Below are positions 27,486-35,433 of a DNA stretch of 64,000 bases, piece after piece. Every line of letters starts with the position of its first letter. The stretch's first letter is position 1. Below the pieces are notes generated by a model. It saw only the letters and a list, made by a program, of their open reading frames with translations. It did not search any database and was not told the DNA's origin. The translations under genes were made by a program, and so were the position numbers. Source of the stretch: Candidatus Woesearchaeota archaeon. GTDB lineage: Archaea > Nanobdellota > Nanobdellia > Woesearchaeales > UBA10216. The stretch spans positions 195,530 to 259,529 of the forward strand of contig JACPTF010000002.1 in NCBI GenBank assembly GCA_016192915.1. The letters are read 5' to 3'.

Positions 27486-28436
27486 TCAATTCACCTTGTT
27501 TGTTGGCTTTCCGCTTAGGAAATTTGCCAAATTATCAATGAACATTTTGCGTTTTGCCTCTGTTGCTTCTTTCGTCGTATAGGCTACCGGAGGATACATT
27601 ATGCAGTTCTTATAGCTTGATAGCAGCTTGGCTTGTTCTTCAGTCAGCTCATCAGAGTGGTCTAGGATAAAAGTAATATCCCCCTTTACGAGTCGCTTAA
27701 CCAGAGCATTGATGTCCACCAGTTCCATCGGTGCCAAGTTGACAAACACCGCCCCAGCTTTTATGCTGTTAATTCTATCAATATTTAGAAAGCCTGCTGT
27801 CTGTTTGTTAAACTCCAGATGCAGTGATAAGAAATCGCACTCCCTCAGCAGGGTTTCTATTTCCTGATACCTGGCCCCGATTTGTTCCGTGCCGGGCTTT
27901 CGCGTTCTTGACCAATATCTCACATCAGCACCGAAGCCCTTTAGAGCCATTTCTGCAACCCGCTTCCCTATTCTTCCCAGCCCTATTATGCCAAACGGCT
28001 TGCCTTTGAGCTCTGTGCCCGTAAATGATGACTCGGAATAGTTTCCCTCTCGTGCCTGTTTTTTAGCCCTTTCCACTTCCCTTACGTGCTCAAGCAGAAC
28101 TGCAAAAACAAATTCGGCAACCCCTTCTGTGCTGTAGCCTGCTATGTTGCATACAGCAATGCCTTTGCTTGCAGCATATGCTCTGTCAATTCTTCCAACA
28201 CCGGTCCCGAGCATTCCGATATACTTCAGGTTTGGTGCAAGCTCAATAGTCTCTTTTCCTACAGCAGCTCCTAACTTGACAAGCAGGCAGTCCGTATTTT
28301 GTAGATGCCGTGGAATCTCAAGGCTATCCTTTGGCAGGAGTGTTCTCTTAGCGCAAAGCCGGTCTATTAGTTCCCACTCTTCCGGTTTAAAGTCGCCATC
28401 ACCATAACCAACCATAAGGGCATGTTTGAATTTCAT
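27486..28436 (-). CDS. D-2-hydroxyacid dehydrogenase family protein with altered active site
   Basis: 316 residues with the family architecture: N-terminal flavodoxin-like part, then a Rossmann domain with GIIGLGRIGKRVAEMA. The catalytic set looks lost. The usual Arg-Gly after strand 'N(T/L)AR' reads NLAPMELVD, and the TPH motif that holds the catalytic His reads YPPVAYTT. NAD-type binding may remain. It is the last gene of the array, 7 nt after the first purP paralogue, so it could be a regulator or diverged enzyme linked to purine or serine metabolism. The family is clear; the function is not. Confidence 0.85.
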   Translation of the reverse strand: MKFKHALMVGYGDGDFKPEEWELIDRLCAKRTLLPKDSLEIPRHLQNTDCLLVKLGAAVGKETIELAPNLKYIGMLGTGVGRIDRAYAASKGIAVCNIAGYSTEGVAEFVFAVLLEHVREVERAKKQAREGNYSESSFTGTELKGKPFGIIGLGRIGKRVAEMALKGFGADVRYWSRTRKPGTEQIGARYQEIETLLRECDFLSLHLEFNKQTAGFLNIDRINSIKAGAVFVNLAPMELVDINALVKRLVKGDITFILDHSDELTEEQAKLLSSYKNCIMYPPVAYTTKEATEAKRKMFIDNLANFLSGKPTNKVN

Positions 28437-28443
28437 TTTTGCC

Positions 28444-29571
28444 TCACGTCACGATGTCAATCAGCCTGTTCTGCCTTATTGCCTGCCTTATTTCCATTGC
28501 TATCCTGCTTCCTGTGCTCAGCGGCCTTCCGTAAAGGTAGTTTGCGTACGGAGTTGCTGCTATTCCCGGGCTTCCCGGAATCCTTGCTGAGATGTCAAAC
28601 ACGATTATTTCCTCTTCAGGCGGTCCAGGCTTAACTGCGGCTTGGAGCGCAAAAGGCCCTATTATTCCTGGCGGGTAAAGCTTCTTTGCGGCGGCAACGA
28701 ATTTCTCTCCTAATTCGAAAGCCTTTTCCAGCAGCGATTCCTTCACAGTTACCGCAACGTGCCCTGTCTCAACGTATTGCGGCTTCACATGCTTTATCAC
28801 TTCAGTCTGCTCTGCTGCCGTCAGCCTGAGCAGTCCGTCTATGTTTGTCTGCCTTCTGGTGTCAGTGCCAAGGAGTTCCAGCTCTCCAGTGAGTGGTGAA
28901 TAAAAGTAGTTGAAGTTTACCTGTGCTCCAACAATGAATTCCTCAACAACAGCTTTTTTGGCAGAAGCAGCAGCGATTATCTTCCTCTCAACCATGTCTT
29001 TTATCTTGCTTTTGTAGTCTTCATAACCATTTGCTAGGAAGAATGCGCGCTCATAGCCCCTAGCAGCTTCTGAGGCTTTCACCATGACAAGCCTGTCTAT
29101 CCTTCTCGGGTCAGTAAAACGCTTGGGTGTTTTTATTCCTGCCTTGTCCAGCAGCCTGTACTGGCTGTCTTTTCCGGACCTTTCTTCAGCTTTAAGCATG
29201 CTTCTGCTGCCAAACAGAGGTATGGCAAACTTGTTTTCAATCTCTTTATAATTGCAGTAGACCCAGAAATACCTGCTTTGGACAAAAATCGTATTAAGCT
29301 CCTTCAGCTTCTGCTGCACCTCTGGTTTTGCAATGTCGCTAAAGTTACCAACAAGGATTATTTCATCCACAACCCCTTTGCCCTCACGGCTGCGGTAGTA
29401 TTTTTCGTATGTTTTTTCCCTTCCCCTTCTGCACACAACCACTGTCCTGAAACCTTGGTCCTTTGCCCCTCTGCACACGTCAAGGGCAGAGTGCCCCCCT
29501 AACGTTCCAATGGTTATCCTGCTTTTGTCATAAGCTGAAATGGTTCCCTGCAATTGTTTCTGCGCTATCAT
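28444..29571 (-). CDS. PurP-like ATP-grasp ligase, paralogue 1
   Basis: 375 residues, of the family of PurP (formate-dependent AICAR to FAICAR ligase). Signature segments: GGHSALDVCRGAKDQGFRTV, EEFIVGAQVNFNYFYSPLTG, GHVAVTVKESLLEKAFELG and a C-terminal FDISARIPGSPGI. It differs from paralogue 2 at several places, for example RYFWVYCNYKEIE where the family usually has a P-x-G-T/S-F loop, so it may have another substrate. It follows paralogue 2 by 19 nt. Confidence 0.85.
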   Translation of the reverse strand: MIAQKQLQGTISAYDKSRITIGTLGGHSALDVCRGAKDQGFRTVVVCRRGREKTYEKYYRSREGKGVVDEIILVGNFSDIAKPEVQQKLKELNTIFVQSRYFWVYCNYKEIENKFAIPLFGSRSMLKAEERSGKDSQYRLLDKAGIKTPKRFTDPRRIDRLVMVKASEAARGYERAFFLANGYEDYKSKIKDMVERKIIAAASAKKAVVEEFIVGAQVNFNYFYSPLTGELELLGTDTRRQTNIDGLLRLTAAEQTEVIKHVKPQYVETGHVAVTVKESLLEKAFELGEKFVAAAKKLYPPGIIGPFALQAAVKPGPPEEEIIVFDISARIPGSPGIAATPYANYLYGRPLSTGSRIAMEIRQAIRQNRLIDIVT

Positions 29572-29590
29572 TTTGGTTGATTAAGTTGCT

Positions 29591-30655
29591 TTAGTTCAAT
29601 ATCTTTCCAAGCTCATTTTTTCCTATGGCCCTCTTTATCTCCCTTGCTATCCTCCTGCCTGTGCTCATCAGCTCGTTGTACCTTGGCATCGTGTAAGGCG
29701 AGCCTTCCATGTAGAGGTTTGTTCCTGCAACTATCCTGGCTGATATTTCGAATACGTAGAACTTCAGGTCTGGTGTTACAACCGTTTCGAGGCTGAATGG
29801 CCCATAGAGCCCTTTGTTGTCGCCGTTTAGGGTTCTTGATGCCTTCACAACAGCCTCGCCCATCCTGAAAATCTCAGGCAGCAGTGACTCTCTCACTACA
29901 ATTGGCACGTTTCCTGTTATGTTGTAGCTTGTTTCCAGTCCAAGGTCCAGCTGGTCTTTAGCAGCTATTCTTCCTATGCTGTCTACGTTGCTCTCATACC
30001 TTTTGTCAAAGCTCATTATCTCCAGCTCACCAGTCAGTGGCGAGTAGAAATAGTGTATGTATATTGGGGCGCCTATTATGTACTCTTGTATTATGTAAGC
30101 TCTTACCTTTCCTTTCGTTTCCCTTGCCTTTATCTTCCTGAAGAACTCTTCAGCTGTTCTTGCGAGGAAGAACCCTTTCCCGCCTAGGGCGCCATAAAAC
30201 TTTACTATTACGGGCCCGTCAATCTCTTCGGGTTTTTTGTAAATCTTTGGCAGTATCAGCCCTGCCCTTTTGAGCCATTCCCTCTGCTTCATCCTGTCGG
30301 CTTCCCACTTGAGTATTGCCTTGTTCCCAAAGTAGTTAACCTTTAGCTTTTCAAGCTCTTCCAGCCTGAATGCCTCGAAGAATGTGCCATGTGGTACGAG
30401 TATTGCGTTCTCCCTGAGAAGCTTGTCTTGCAGCTTGATTGTGTCCCTGAAGCTGTCAACCATCATTATTTCGTCTGCTACCTTGAAGCTTTGGTAGGGC
30501 CTTTCCCTGCCTTTTTCACAGATGGCAATGGTATTGAACCCTTCCTGCTTTGCGCCGTAGAGAATCTGGATTGCAGAGTGGCTGCCAAGAGTGGCAATCT
30601 TATAGCTGTTATTGGGAACAGAATTCTCGCTTTTTTTGCTTTTATTAGCCCCCAT
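29591..30655 (-). CDS. purP: PurP-like formate-AICAR ligase, paralogue 2
   Basis: 354 residues from the ATG at 30655. An in-frame TTG at 30673 is less likely because a TATA box at 30675-30684 would then overlap it. GSHSAIQILYGAKQEGF, VPHGTFFEAF, LKWEADRMKQREWLKRAGL, VIVKFYGALGGKGFFLA and EYIIGAPIYIHYFYSP match PurP, which makes FAICAR with formate and ATP in archaeal purine synthesis. It keeps more canonical motifs than paralogue 1. purH domains are also present, so this step looks redundant. Confidence 0.9.
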   Translation of the reverse strand: MGANKSKKSENSVPNNSYKIATLGSHSAIQILYGAKQEGFNTIAICEKGRERPYQSFKVADEIMMVDSFRDTIKLQDKLLRENAILVPHGTFFEAFRLEELEKLKVNYFGNKAILKWEADRMKQREWLKRAGLILPKIYKKPEEIDGPVIVKFYGALGGKGFFLARTAEEFFRKIKARETKGKVRAYIIQEYIIGAPIYIHYFYSPLTGELEIMSFDKRYESNVDSIGRIAAKDQLDLGLETSYNITGNVPIVVRESLLPEIFRMGEAVVKASRTLNGDNKGLYGPFSLETVVTPDLKFYVFEISARIVAGTNLYMEGSPYTMPRYNELMSTGRRIAREIKRAIGKNELGKILN

Positions 30656-30674
30656 ATCAGCAGTATCTGACAAC

Positions 30675-30684
30675 TATTATATAA
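30675..30684 (-). promoter_or_regulatory. Internal TATA box ahead of the purP pair
   Basis: On the minus strand CTTATATAAT is about 25 nt before the ATG at 30655. The purB stop lies just before it (30698). The purP pair and the dehydrogenase can therefore be transcribed separately from the long array. No purine palindrome is found here. Confidence 0.6.
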
Positions 30685-30697
30685 GTTTTACTGTGAT

Positions 30698-32092
30698 TTA
30701 TCTGATTCTTAGCTCCTTCTCCCACCGCATGCACGCCCTCTCAGTCTTCTCAGCTGCTATTCCTGTGTACATTTCAGGGTTCTGCAGCAGCTGGAGCTGA
30801 GTTTTTGTCATTTTCTTCAGGTAGGGCTGTGCAACAGCATCATTCATTAGAACTTCCTGGAAGCTTTTCCTCTGTTGCTGTGCTAGCAATGTTAGTTTCC
30901 TTACGTATTCATGCGCATCAGGATGCCCTGCGGCAGCAAGGAGTATGTAGGCTGGCTCTGCAGCAATCATTCCCCTGCTCGTTTCAAAATTCTTTTTCAG
31001 GTTTTCTTTTACAACTACCAGTTTTTTCATTGCTGCCTCCAATCTCTTAGCAGCGACGAAGGCGGCAGCTATAATTTCGGGCAGGAACCTGGAGGAAGCT
31101 GAATTAGTCAGGTCCCTCTGGTGCTCTGAAATCTGGTCAGCATAAATAGTGGCCATCCTCGGCATAAACTCTTTCCACAGCGACTTCACGTTCTCAAAAT
31201 TGATTGGATTGCGTTTGTGTGGCATTGTGCTGCTGCCTACCTGATCTGCCCCAAACTGCTCGGCAACTTCGCCAATCTCAGTCCTCTGCAGGTGCCTCAT
31301 GTCGTCTGCAATGTTTGCCATTACCCCAAAAGCAGAAATAATCGAGTGCATAAGGTCAGCTGCAAACTCAGGCTCCACTATCTGTGTTGAGTGCGTTGAC
31401 GGCTGCAGCCCGAGTTTCTTCAGCACGGCAATTTCAAACTCTTCAGGGTCTTTCAGCATCAGCGATGAAGCATTGTAAGCGCCAACAGCTCCGGCAAATT
31501 TTCCTTTCATGTTGTTTGCGGCAGTTGCTATTGTGAATATTCTTCCTCCAAGGCGAGATATGTAAGAGGCAATTGTAAACCCGAACGTTATGGGTTCAGC
31601 GTGCTGCCCGTGAGTCCTTCCTATTTGCAGAGTGTTCTTTTCCCTTCTAGCTATCCCGATTAGCGTTTTTTCCAGCAACAGCAGCTGTGGTAATAAGACA
31701 TTAATTGTGGCATCTTTCAGGCGCAAGCTCTCAGCAGTTGATATGATGTCATTTGAGGTTGCAGTAAAATGCACGTATGGCTTTGCCTCGTTGCTTACTT
31801 TTTTTCTTATGCAGTTAACCAGTGCCCGGATATTGTGCTTTATCCTTGACTCTTCCTCATAAACCTCGGCTGCAGTTACTTTCTTTGCGGCCGCTTCAAT
31901 TTCAGCACCAACCTTTTTGTCACATATCTTCTTCTCTGCCAAGGTCTTCACTAGCGCAACTTCTACTGCGAGCTGGTAGCTTATCGCAGCTGTTTCTGAC
32001 AAGTATGGCTGCAGCCTGTCAAATACTTCCTTATCCCCGCCATAGTAGCGGTAGTCAAGTGGGCTGATAGTATCAAAGTTGTCCATTTTCAT
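30698..32092 (-). CDS. purB: Adenylosuccinate lyase
   Basis: 464 residues. It cleaves SAICAR to AICAR and adenylosuccinate to AMP, so it serves both the main pathway and the AMP branch. The fumarase/aspartase signature SSTMPHKRNPINFENV, the TSNDIISTAESLRL segment and GRTHGQHAEPITFG are all present. The start overlaps the purC stop (ATGA), giving translational coupling. Confidence 0.96.
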   Translation of the reverse strand: MKMDNFDTISPLDYRYYGGDKEVFDRLQPYLSETAAISYQLAVEVALVKTLAEKKICDKKVGAEIEAAAKKVTAAEVYEEESRIKHNIRALVNCIRKKVSNEAKPYVHFTATSNDIISTAESLRLKDATINVLLPQLLLLEKTLIGIARREKNTLQIGRTHGQHAEPITFGFTIASYISRLGGRIFTIATAANNMKGKFAGAVGAYNASSLMLKDPEEFEIAVLKKLGLQPSTHSTQIVEPEFAADLMHSIISAFGVMANIADDMRHLQRTEIGEVAEQFGADQVGSSTMPHKRNPINFENVKSLWKEFMPRMATIYADQISEHQRDLTNSASSRFLPEIIAAAFVAAKRLEAAMKKLVVVKENLKKNFETSRGMIAAEPAYILLAAAGHPDAHEYVRKLTLLAQQQRKSFQEVLMNDAVAQPYLKKMTKTQLQLLQNPEMYTGIAAEKTERACMRWEKELRIR

Positions 32093-33069
32093 CCCTTCAA
32101 ATAACCTTTCTTTATGAGGTTTTGCCTTATCCTCTCTGTCGGGTTGCCCGCGCCAGCCCTGAATTGCTGCCCTGTAACCAATTCGTAAGCTTCGATGTAT
32201 CTTCTCGCTGCTTCCACTCTTACGTCGTCAGGTATTTTTGGAACAGCTCCTTCGCCTACAAAGCCCCTGTCTGCCAGCCACTTCCTCACGTACTCCTTAT
32301 CAATCTTCATTTGCTCCTTGCCCGCCTTGAAAAGCTCTTCATATGAGTCAGAGAACCAGAACCTTGAGCTGTCCGGAGTGTGCACCTCATCAATCAGTGT
32401 TACTTTGCCATTCTCATCATACCCGAACTCATATTTGGTGTCCACAAGTATGATGCCCTGCTTTGCAGCTACCTTCTGCCCAAGCTCAAACAGCTTCATG
32501 CTCACTGCCGCAATCTCGTCAAACTCGGCTGCGGTAAGGAGGCCTCGATTTATTACCTCCATCCTTGACACGGACTCGTCATGCTGCCCCTTTTCGGCTT
32601 TCGTTGATGGTGTGAGCAGCGGCTGCGGTAATTTCTCGTCTTTCCTCAAGCCGTTAGGTAGTTTGTGGCCGCAGAATTCCCTTGCACCCCGCTCATAATT
32701 GTACCATATGGAAGTCGTTGTTACCCCTGTAATGTAGCCGCGAACAACAAACTCTACCATTATCGGCTTGCAGTTCCTTGCTACAGTCACGTTTGGGTCC
32801 GGAATATCAATAACCGCATTATTGGCTATGTGCTTTGTCTTTTCAAACCAGAACTGGCTCATCTGGTTGAGGACCTGCCCTTTGAATGGCAGCGTTGTAA
32901 GCACGACATCAAAGGCAGATATCCTGTCAGTGGTTACCATTATCCTTTTGTCGTTGAGTATGTAGTTGTCCCTTACCTTCCCGAAATACTTTTTGGCCTT
33001 GCCAAAGTCAAAGTTCGTCTTTTCAAGCGCGTTTTTCAGCTGCTGCCTTAACTCTCCCTCTGTTATCAT
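32089..33069 (-). CDS. purC: SAICAR synthetase (PurC)
   Basis: 326 residues. It joins CAIR and aspartate using ATP. Motifs: GKVRDNYIL near 25, DRISAFDVVLTTLPFKGQVLNQMSQFWF, VEFVVRGYITGVTTTSIWYNYERG, and ILVDTKYEFGYDENGKVTLIDEVHTPDSSRFW. The length is that of the longer bacterial/eukaryotic form rather than the short 240-residue form of many archaea. It overlaps the HAD gene by 4 nt upstream and purB by 4 nt downstream. Confidence 0.96.
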   Translation of the reverse strand: MITEGELRQQLKNALEKTNFDFGKAKKYFGKVRDNYILNDKRIMVTTDRISAFDVVLTTLPFKGQVLNQMSQFWFEKTKHIANNAVIDIPDPNVTVARNCKPIMVEFVVRGYITGVTTTSIWYNYERGAREFCGHKLPNGLRKDEKLPQPLLTPSTKAEKGQHDESVSRMEVINRGLLTAAEFDEIAAVSMKLFELGQKVAAKQGIILVDTKYEFGYDENGKVTLIDEVHTPDSSRFWFSDSYEELFKAGKEQMKIDKEYVRKWLADRGFVGEGAVPKIPDDVRVEAARRYIEAYELVTGQQFRAGAGNPTERIRQNLIKKGYLKG

Positions 33070-33731
33070 GTTTGTTCCCCTCTGATTAACTTAGGCAAAG
33101 CTCGTATGTCGTCAATTATTGTATCTGCTTTTGATAAGTCCGGCCTGTATCCGTGGTGCTCATAAAACCTGTTTCTCAGCCCAACGGTTTTTATTCCTGC
33201 TTTTTTTGCGGCAGTTAATCCGGTTTCAGAATCCTCAACGGCAATGCATTCAGCACTTTTCCTGTTAAGCGCTTCCAGGGTTTTCAGGTATACTTCCGGG
33301 TCCGGCTTTACTTTGATAACATCACTGCCAGTTATCACGACTTTAAAATATTTTCTTAAGTTCAGGTGTTTTAGTGTGGCTTCAACTATTGGCCTTGTAT
33401 TTGTTGATGCAACCGCCAGCTCGTATTCACCTTCTAATTCCTGGCATGTTTCTCTGATGCCAGAAACTTCTCTTATGAACTCCTGCGGTTTTTCCTGGAA
33501 TTCCACGCGTCTTTTTCCAGCTATTTCTTCTGCTACTTCCTGGCTAATTTTTTCGCCAAAAACTGCCTTGAGTAAATCAACGCTTCTGTGCCCTATAAGG
33601 TGCTTGAGGTGCTCTTTTTCTTCTAGTCCATGGAGTCCTCTTTCCTTAGCAAGCCTTTTCAGGTGCTGGAATCTCCCTATTTCACTTTCGGCTATTACGC
33701 CATCCTGGTCAAAAATTACTGCCTTAAGCAT
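33066..33731 (-). CDS. HAD-family phosphatase
   Basis: 221 residues. Motif I is VIFDQDGVIAESE near the N-terminus, motif II is VASTNTR, motif III Lys lies in DVIKVKPDPEVYL, and motif IV is AVEDSETGLTAAKKAG. It resembles beta-phosphoglucomutase or phosphoglycolate-phosphatase-like HADs. It is embedded between purE and purC with overlaps on both sides (8 and 4 nt), so a role in purine metabolism, such as removing a stray sugar phosphate or nucleotide, is likely but unproven. Confidence 0.9.
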   Translation of the reverse strand: MLKAVIFDQDGVIAESEIGRFQHLKRLAKERGLHGLEEKEHLKHLIGHRSVDLLKAVFGEKISQEVAEEIAGKRRVEFQEKPQEFIREVSGIRETCQELEGEYELAVASTNTRPIVEATLKHLNLRKYFKVVITGSDVIKVKPDPEVYLKTLEALNRKSAECIAVEDSETGLTAAKKAGIKTVGLRNRFYEHHGYRPDLSKADTIIDDIRALPKLIRGEQT

Positions 33732-34524
33732 TGCTTGCCTCTTTGTCAGCCTCTTCTACCCTTAGCCTCATGCCCCACCTGTACTCTTTAAGCTGGCTAT
33801 TCTTTCCCATTATCTCGGCTGCAGCCACTGCAGCGTTCTCTCCCCTGTTGAGCCCCACCCAAATGCCTTTTCTGGTTAATTGCAGCAGCTTAACAGCGTC
33901 AGCAGCCTTTTCTTTTTCAGTTGTGGGGCAGTAAATGGCCAATTCACTCGTAGCAGCAACATGTTTTTCATTTATGTCAACAAAGCAAAGGTTTATTGCG
34001 TCTTTCTCAGTTTTGCCGCTGCAGCTGTATGGTATTCCAAGCTGTTTCAGGGTTTCGGCTGCCTTATCAACTGCCTTCTGGTTTTTGCTGTTCCTAGTTG
34101 TTATGTTAGCTTTTTTCGCTGTGTTCCTGGCTATCTTTATGGCTGCCGCAGCAGCTTCTTCTGAATTATCTACCCCTGTAGTTAATACCGGTATTCCAGG
34201 AGGCATCTGGATTATTGACAGTAATGCATCAAGCCCCTCAAAAGCCCCGGCCAGAGGAACTCCTATTACAGGTAGGGTTGTCTTTGCAGCAACTACCCCT
34301 GGAAGTGCTGCAGCCAGGCCTGCACCTGCAATAATGGCATCGTAGCGCTCCTTTTCTATTTCAGCATGCTCAACTTCTTCCATTATTCTGTCAAGCATCT
34401 CTGGCGTCCTGTGGGCAGAGCACACCCTTATCACGCATTTGATGCCGCTTTTTTCCAAAACTGCCGCTGCTTTTTCCATTACTTCAACGTCAGATTTGCT
34501 TGCAGCTATGATGAGCACAGTCAT
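33724..34524 (-). CDS. purE: PurE-type carboxyaminoimidazole ribonucleotide mutase/carboxylase with C-terminal extension
   Basis: 266 residues from the ATG at 34524; upstream in-frame codons run into purQ. The N-terminal 160 residues match PurE: AASKSDVEVMEKA, CSAHRTPEML, AGAGLAAALPGVVAAKT and FEGLDALLSIIQMPPGIPV. About 105 further residues end in GLNRGENAAVAAAEIM, a form like the end of a PurE domain, suggesting a degenerate second copy as in duplicated methanogen PurE. No purK is in the window, so direct carboxylation of AIR is possible. It starts 4 nt after purQ. Confidence 0.92.
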   Translation of the reverse strand: MTVLIIAASKSDVEVMEKAAAVLEKSGIKCVIRVCSAHRTPEMLDRIMEEVEHAEIEKERYDAIIAGAGLAAALPGVVAAKTTLPVIGVPLAGAFEGLDALLSIIQMPPGIPVLTTGVDNSEEAAAAAIKIARNTAKKANITTRNSKNQKAVDKAAETLKQLGIPYSCSGKTEKDAINLCFVDINEKHVAATSELAIYCPTTEKEKAADAVKLLQLTRKGIWVGLNRGENAAVAAAEIMGKNSQLKEYRWGMRLRVEEADKEASNA

Positions 34525-34528
34525 TTTT

Positions 34529-35311
34529 CTACACCAGCTCCTTATCCGCATACTCCACCATGTTCCTGAATATCTTCAATCCTTCCCCTTCTTCAGGCAA
34601 TTCCTCGCGGGTCCATCTCGGGTGAGTGTATTTTGTGACAAACTTCTCAGGGTGCGGCATCATTCCAAAAACATTGCCTTCCTTGTTTGTTACCGCAGCT
34701 ATTCCTAGCATTGAGTTGTTTGGGTTGTAAGGATACTGCATTGTTTCGTTGCCTTTTTCATCGCAGTATTTCAGCTTTACCAGCCTTTCCTTCTGCAGCT
34801 GCCTAATTACTTCCGCGTTTGCAACGAATTTTCCCTCGCCGTGGTTGACCGGCAGGTAAATCCTTCTTATTCCTCGCGTGAAGATTGAGTTGTTCTCTGC
34901 CTTCATCCATACCCACCTGTCCTCGAACTTTCCTGAGCCGTTGTTTGTGAGCGTTGCATTTTGCACATACAGCCCGTTGAGCGCAGGCAGCAGCCCCATC
35001 TTTATGATGACCTGGAACCCGTTGCATATCCCGATGGTGAGCTTTCCCGAATTAACGAAGTCCTCGAGCTGCTGCCTTAGCTTTAGCGTAAGCTGGTTTG
35101 CAAGCACCTTTCCGCTTCCGAGGTCGTCTCCGTAGCTGAAACCTCCTGGGATGGCAAGCATTTGGTAGTCCTGCAGCTTCTTTGAGCCTTTTATCAGCTC
35201 GTTTATGTGGGCTTGGTCTGCCTGCGCTCCTGCAAGCTCGAAGGCCCTTGCCGTCTCGTTGTTGCAGTTTGTTCCCGCTGCCCTGATAACCAATGTACGC
35301 ACTTGTTTCAT
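34529..35311 (-). CDS. purQ: FGAM synthase glutaminase subunit PurQ
   Basis: 260 residues, a class I glutaminase that feeds ammonia to PurL. The start RTLVIRAAGTNCNNETARAFELAGA and the nucleophile Cys in GICNGFQ are visible, and the His-Glu partners lie in MMPHPEKF. The ATG overlaps the stop of a tiny upstream ORF that repeats part of this gene's N-terminus. Confidence 0.95.
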   Translation of the reverse strand: MKQVRTLVIRAAGTNCNNETARAFELAGAQADQAHINELIKGSKKLQDYQMLAIPGGFSYGDDLGSGKVLANQLTLKLRQQLEDFVNSGKLTIGICNGFQVIIKMGLLPALNGLYVQNATLTNNGSGKFEDRWVWMKAENNSIFTRGIRRIYLPVNHGEGKFVANAEVIRQLQKERLVKLKYCDEKGNETMQYPYNPNNSMLGIAAVTNKEGNVFGMMPHPEKFVTKYTHPRWTREELPEEGEGLKIFRNMVEYADKELV

Positions 35312-35403
35312 CGTGAATCGTCGTTTCCGTTTTTCCGGGGGCGCTTTCGCGAGCCAGCAGGCTCGGAAAAGGGTCCTGTGCAGTTTGTTCCCGCTGCCCT
35401 GAT
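35263..35403. repeat. 25-bp direct repeat at the purL-purQ junction
   Basis: A 25-bp segment at 35263-35287, coding for IRAAGTNC in purQ, is repeated exactly at 35379-35403, 116 bp away. The DNA between contains a GAGCC/GGCTC hairpin. This indicates a local duplication that left a truncated copy of the purQ start. Confidence 0.85.
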
Positions 35404-35433
35404 GATGAGCGCTTTTGGCTTTGCTTTTACCAT
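35308..35433 (-). pseudogene. 41-codon remnant repeating the PurQ N-terminus
   Basis: An ORF from ATG 35433 (overlapping the purL stop at 35427) encodes MVKAKPKALIIRAAGTNC and then an unrelated Gly/Pro/Arg-rich tail. IRAAGTNC matches the start of PurQ. Its stop overlaps the purQ ATG by 4 nt. It is probably a duplicated purQ start broken by insertion, now possibly kept as a coupling peptide between purL and purQ. Confidence 0.65.
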
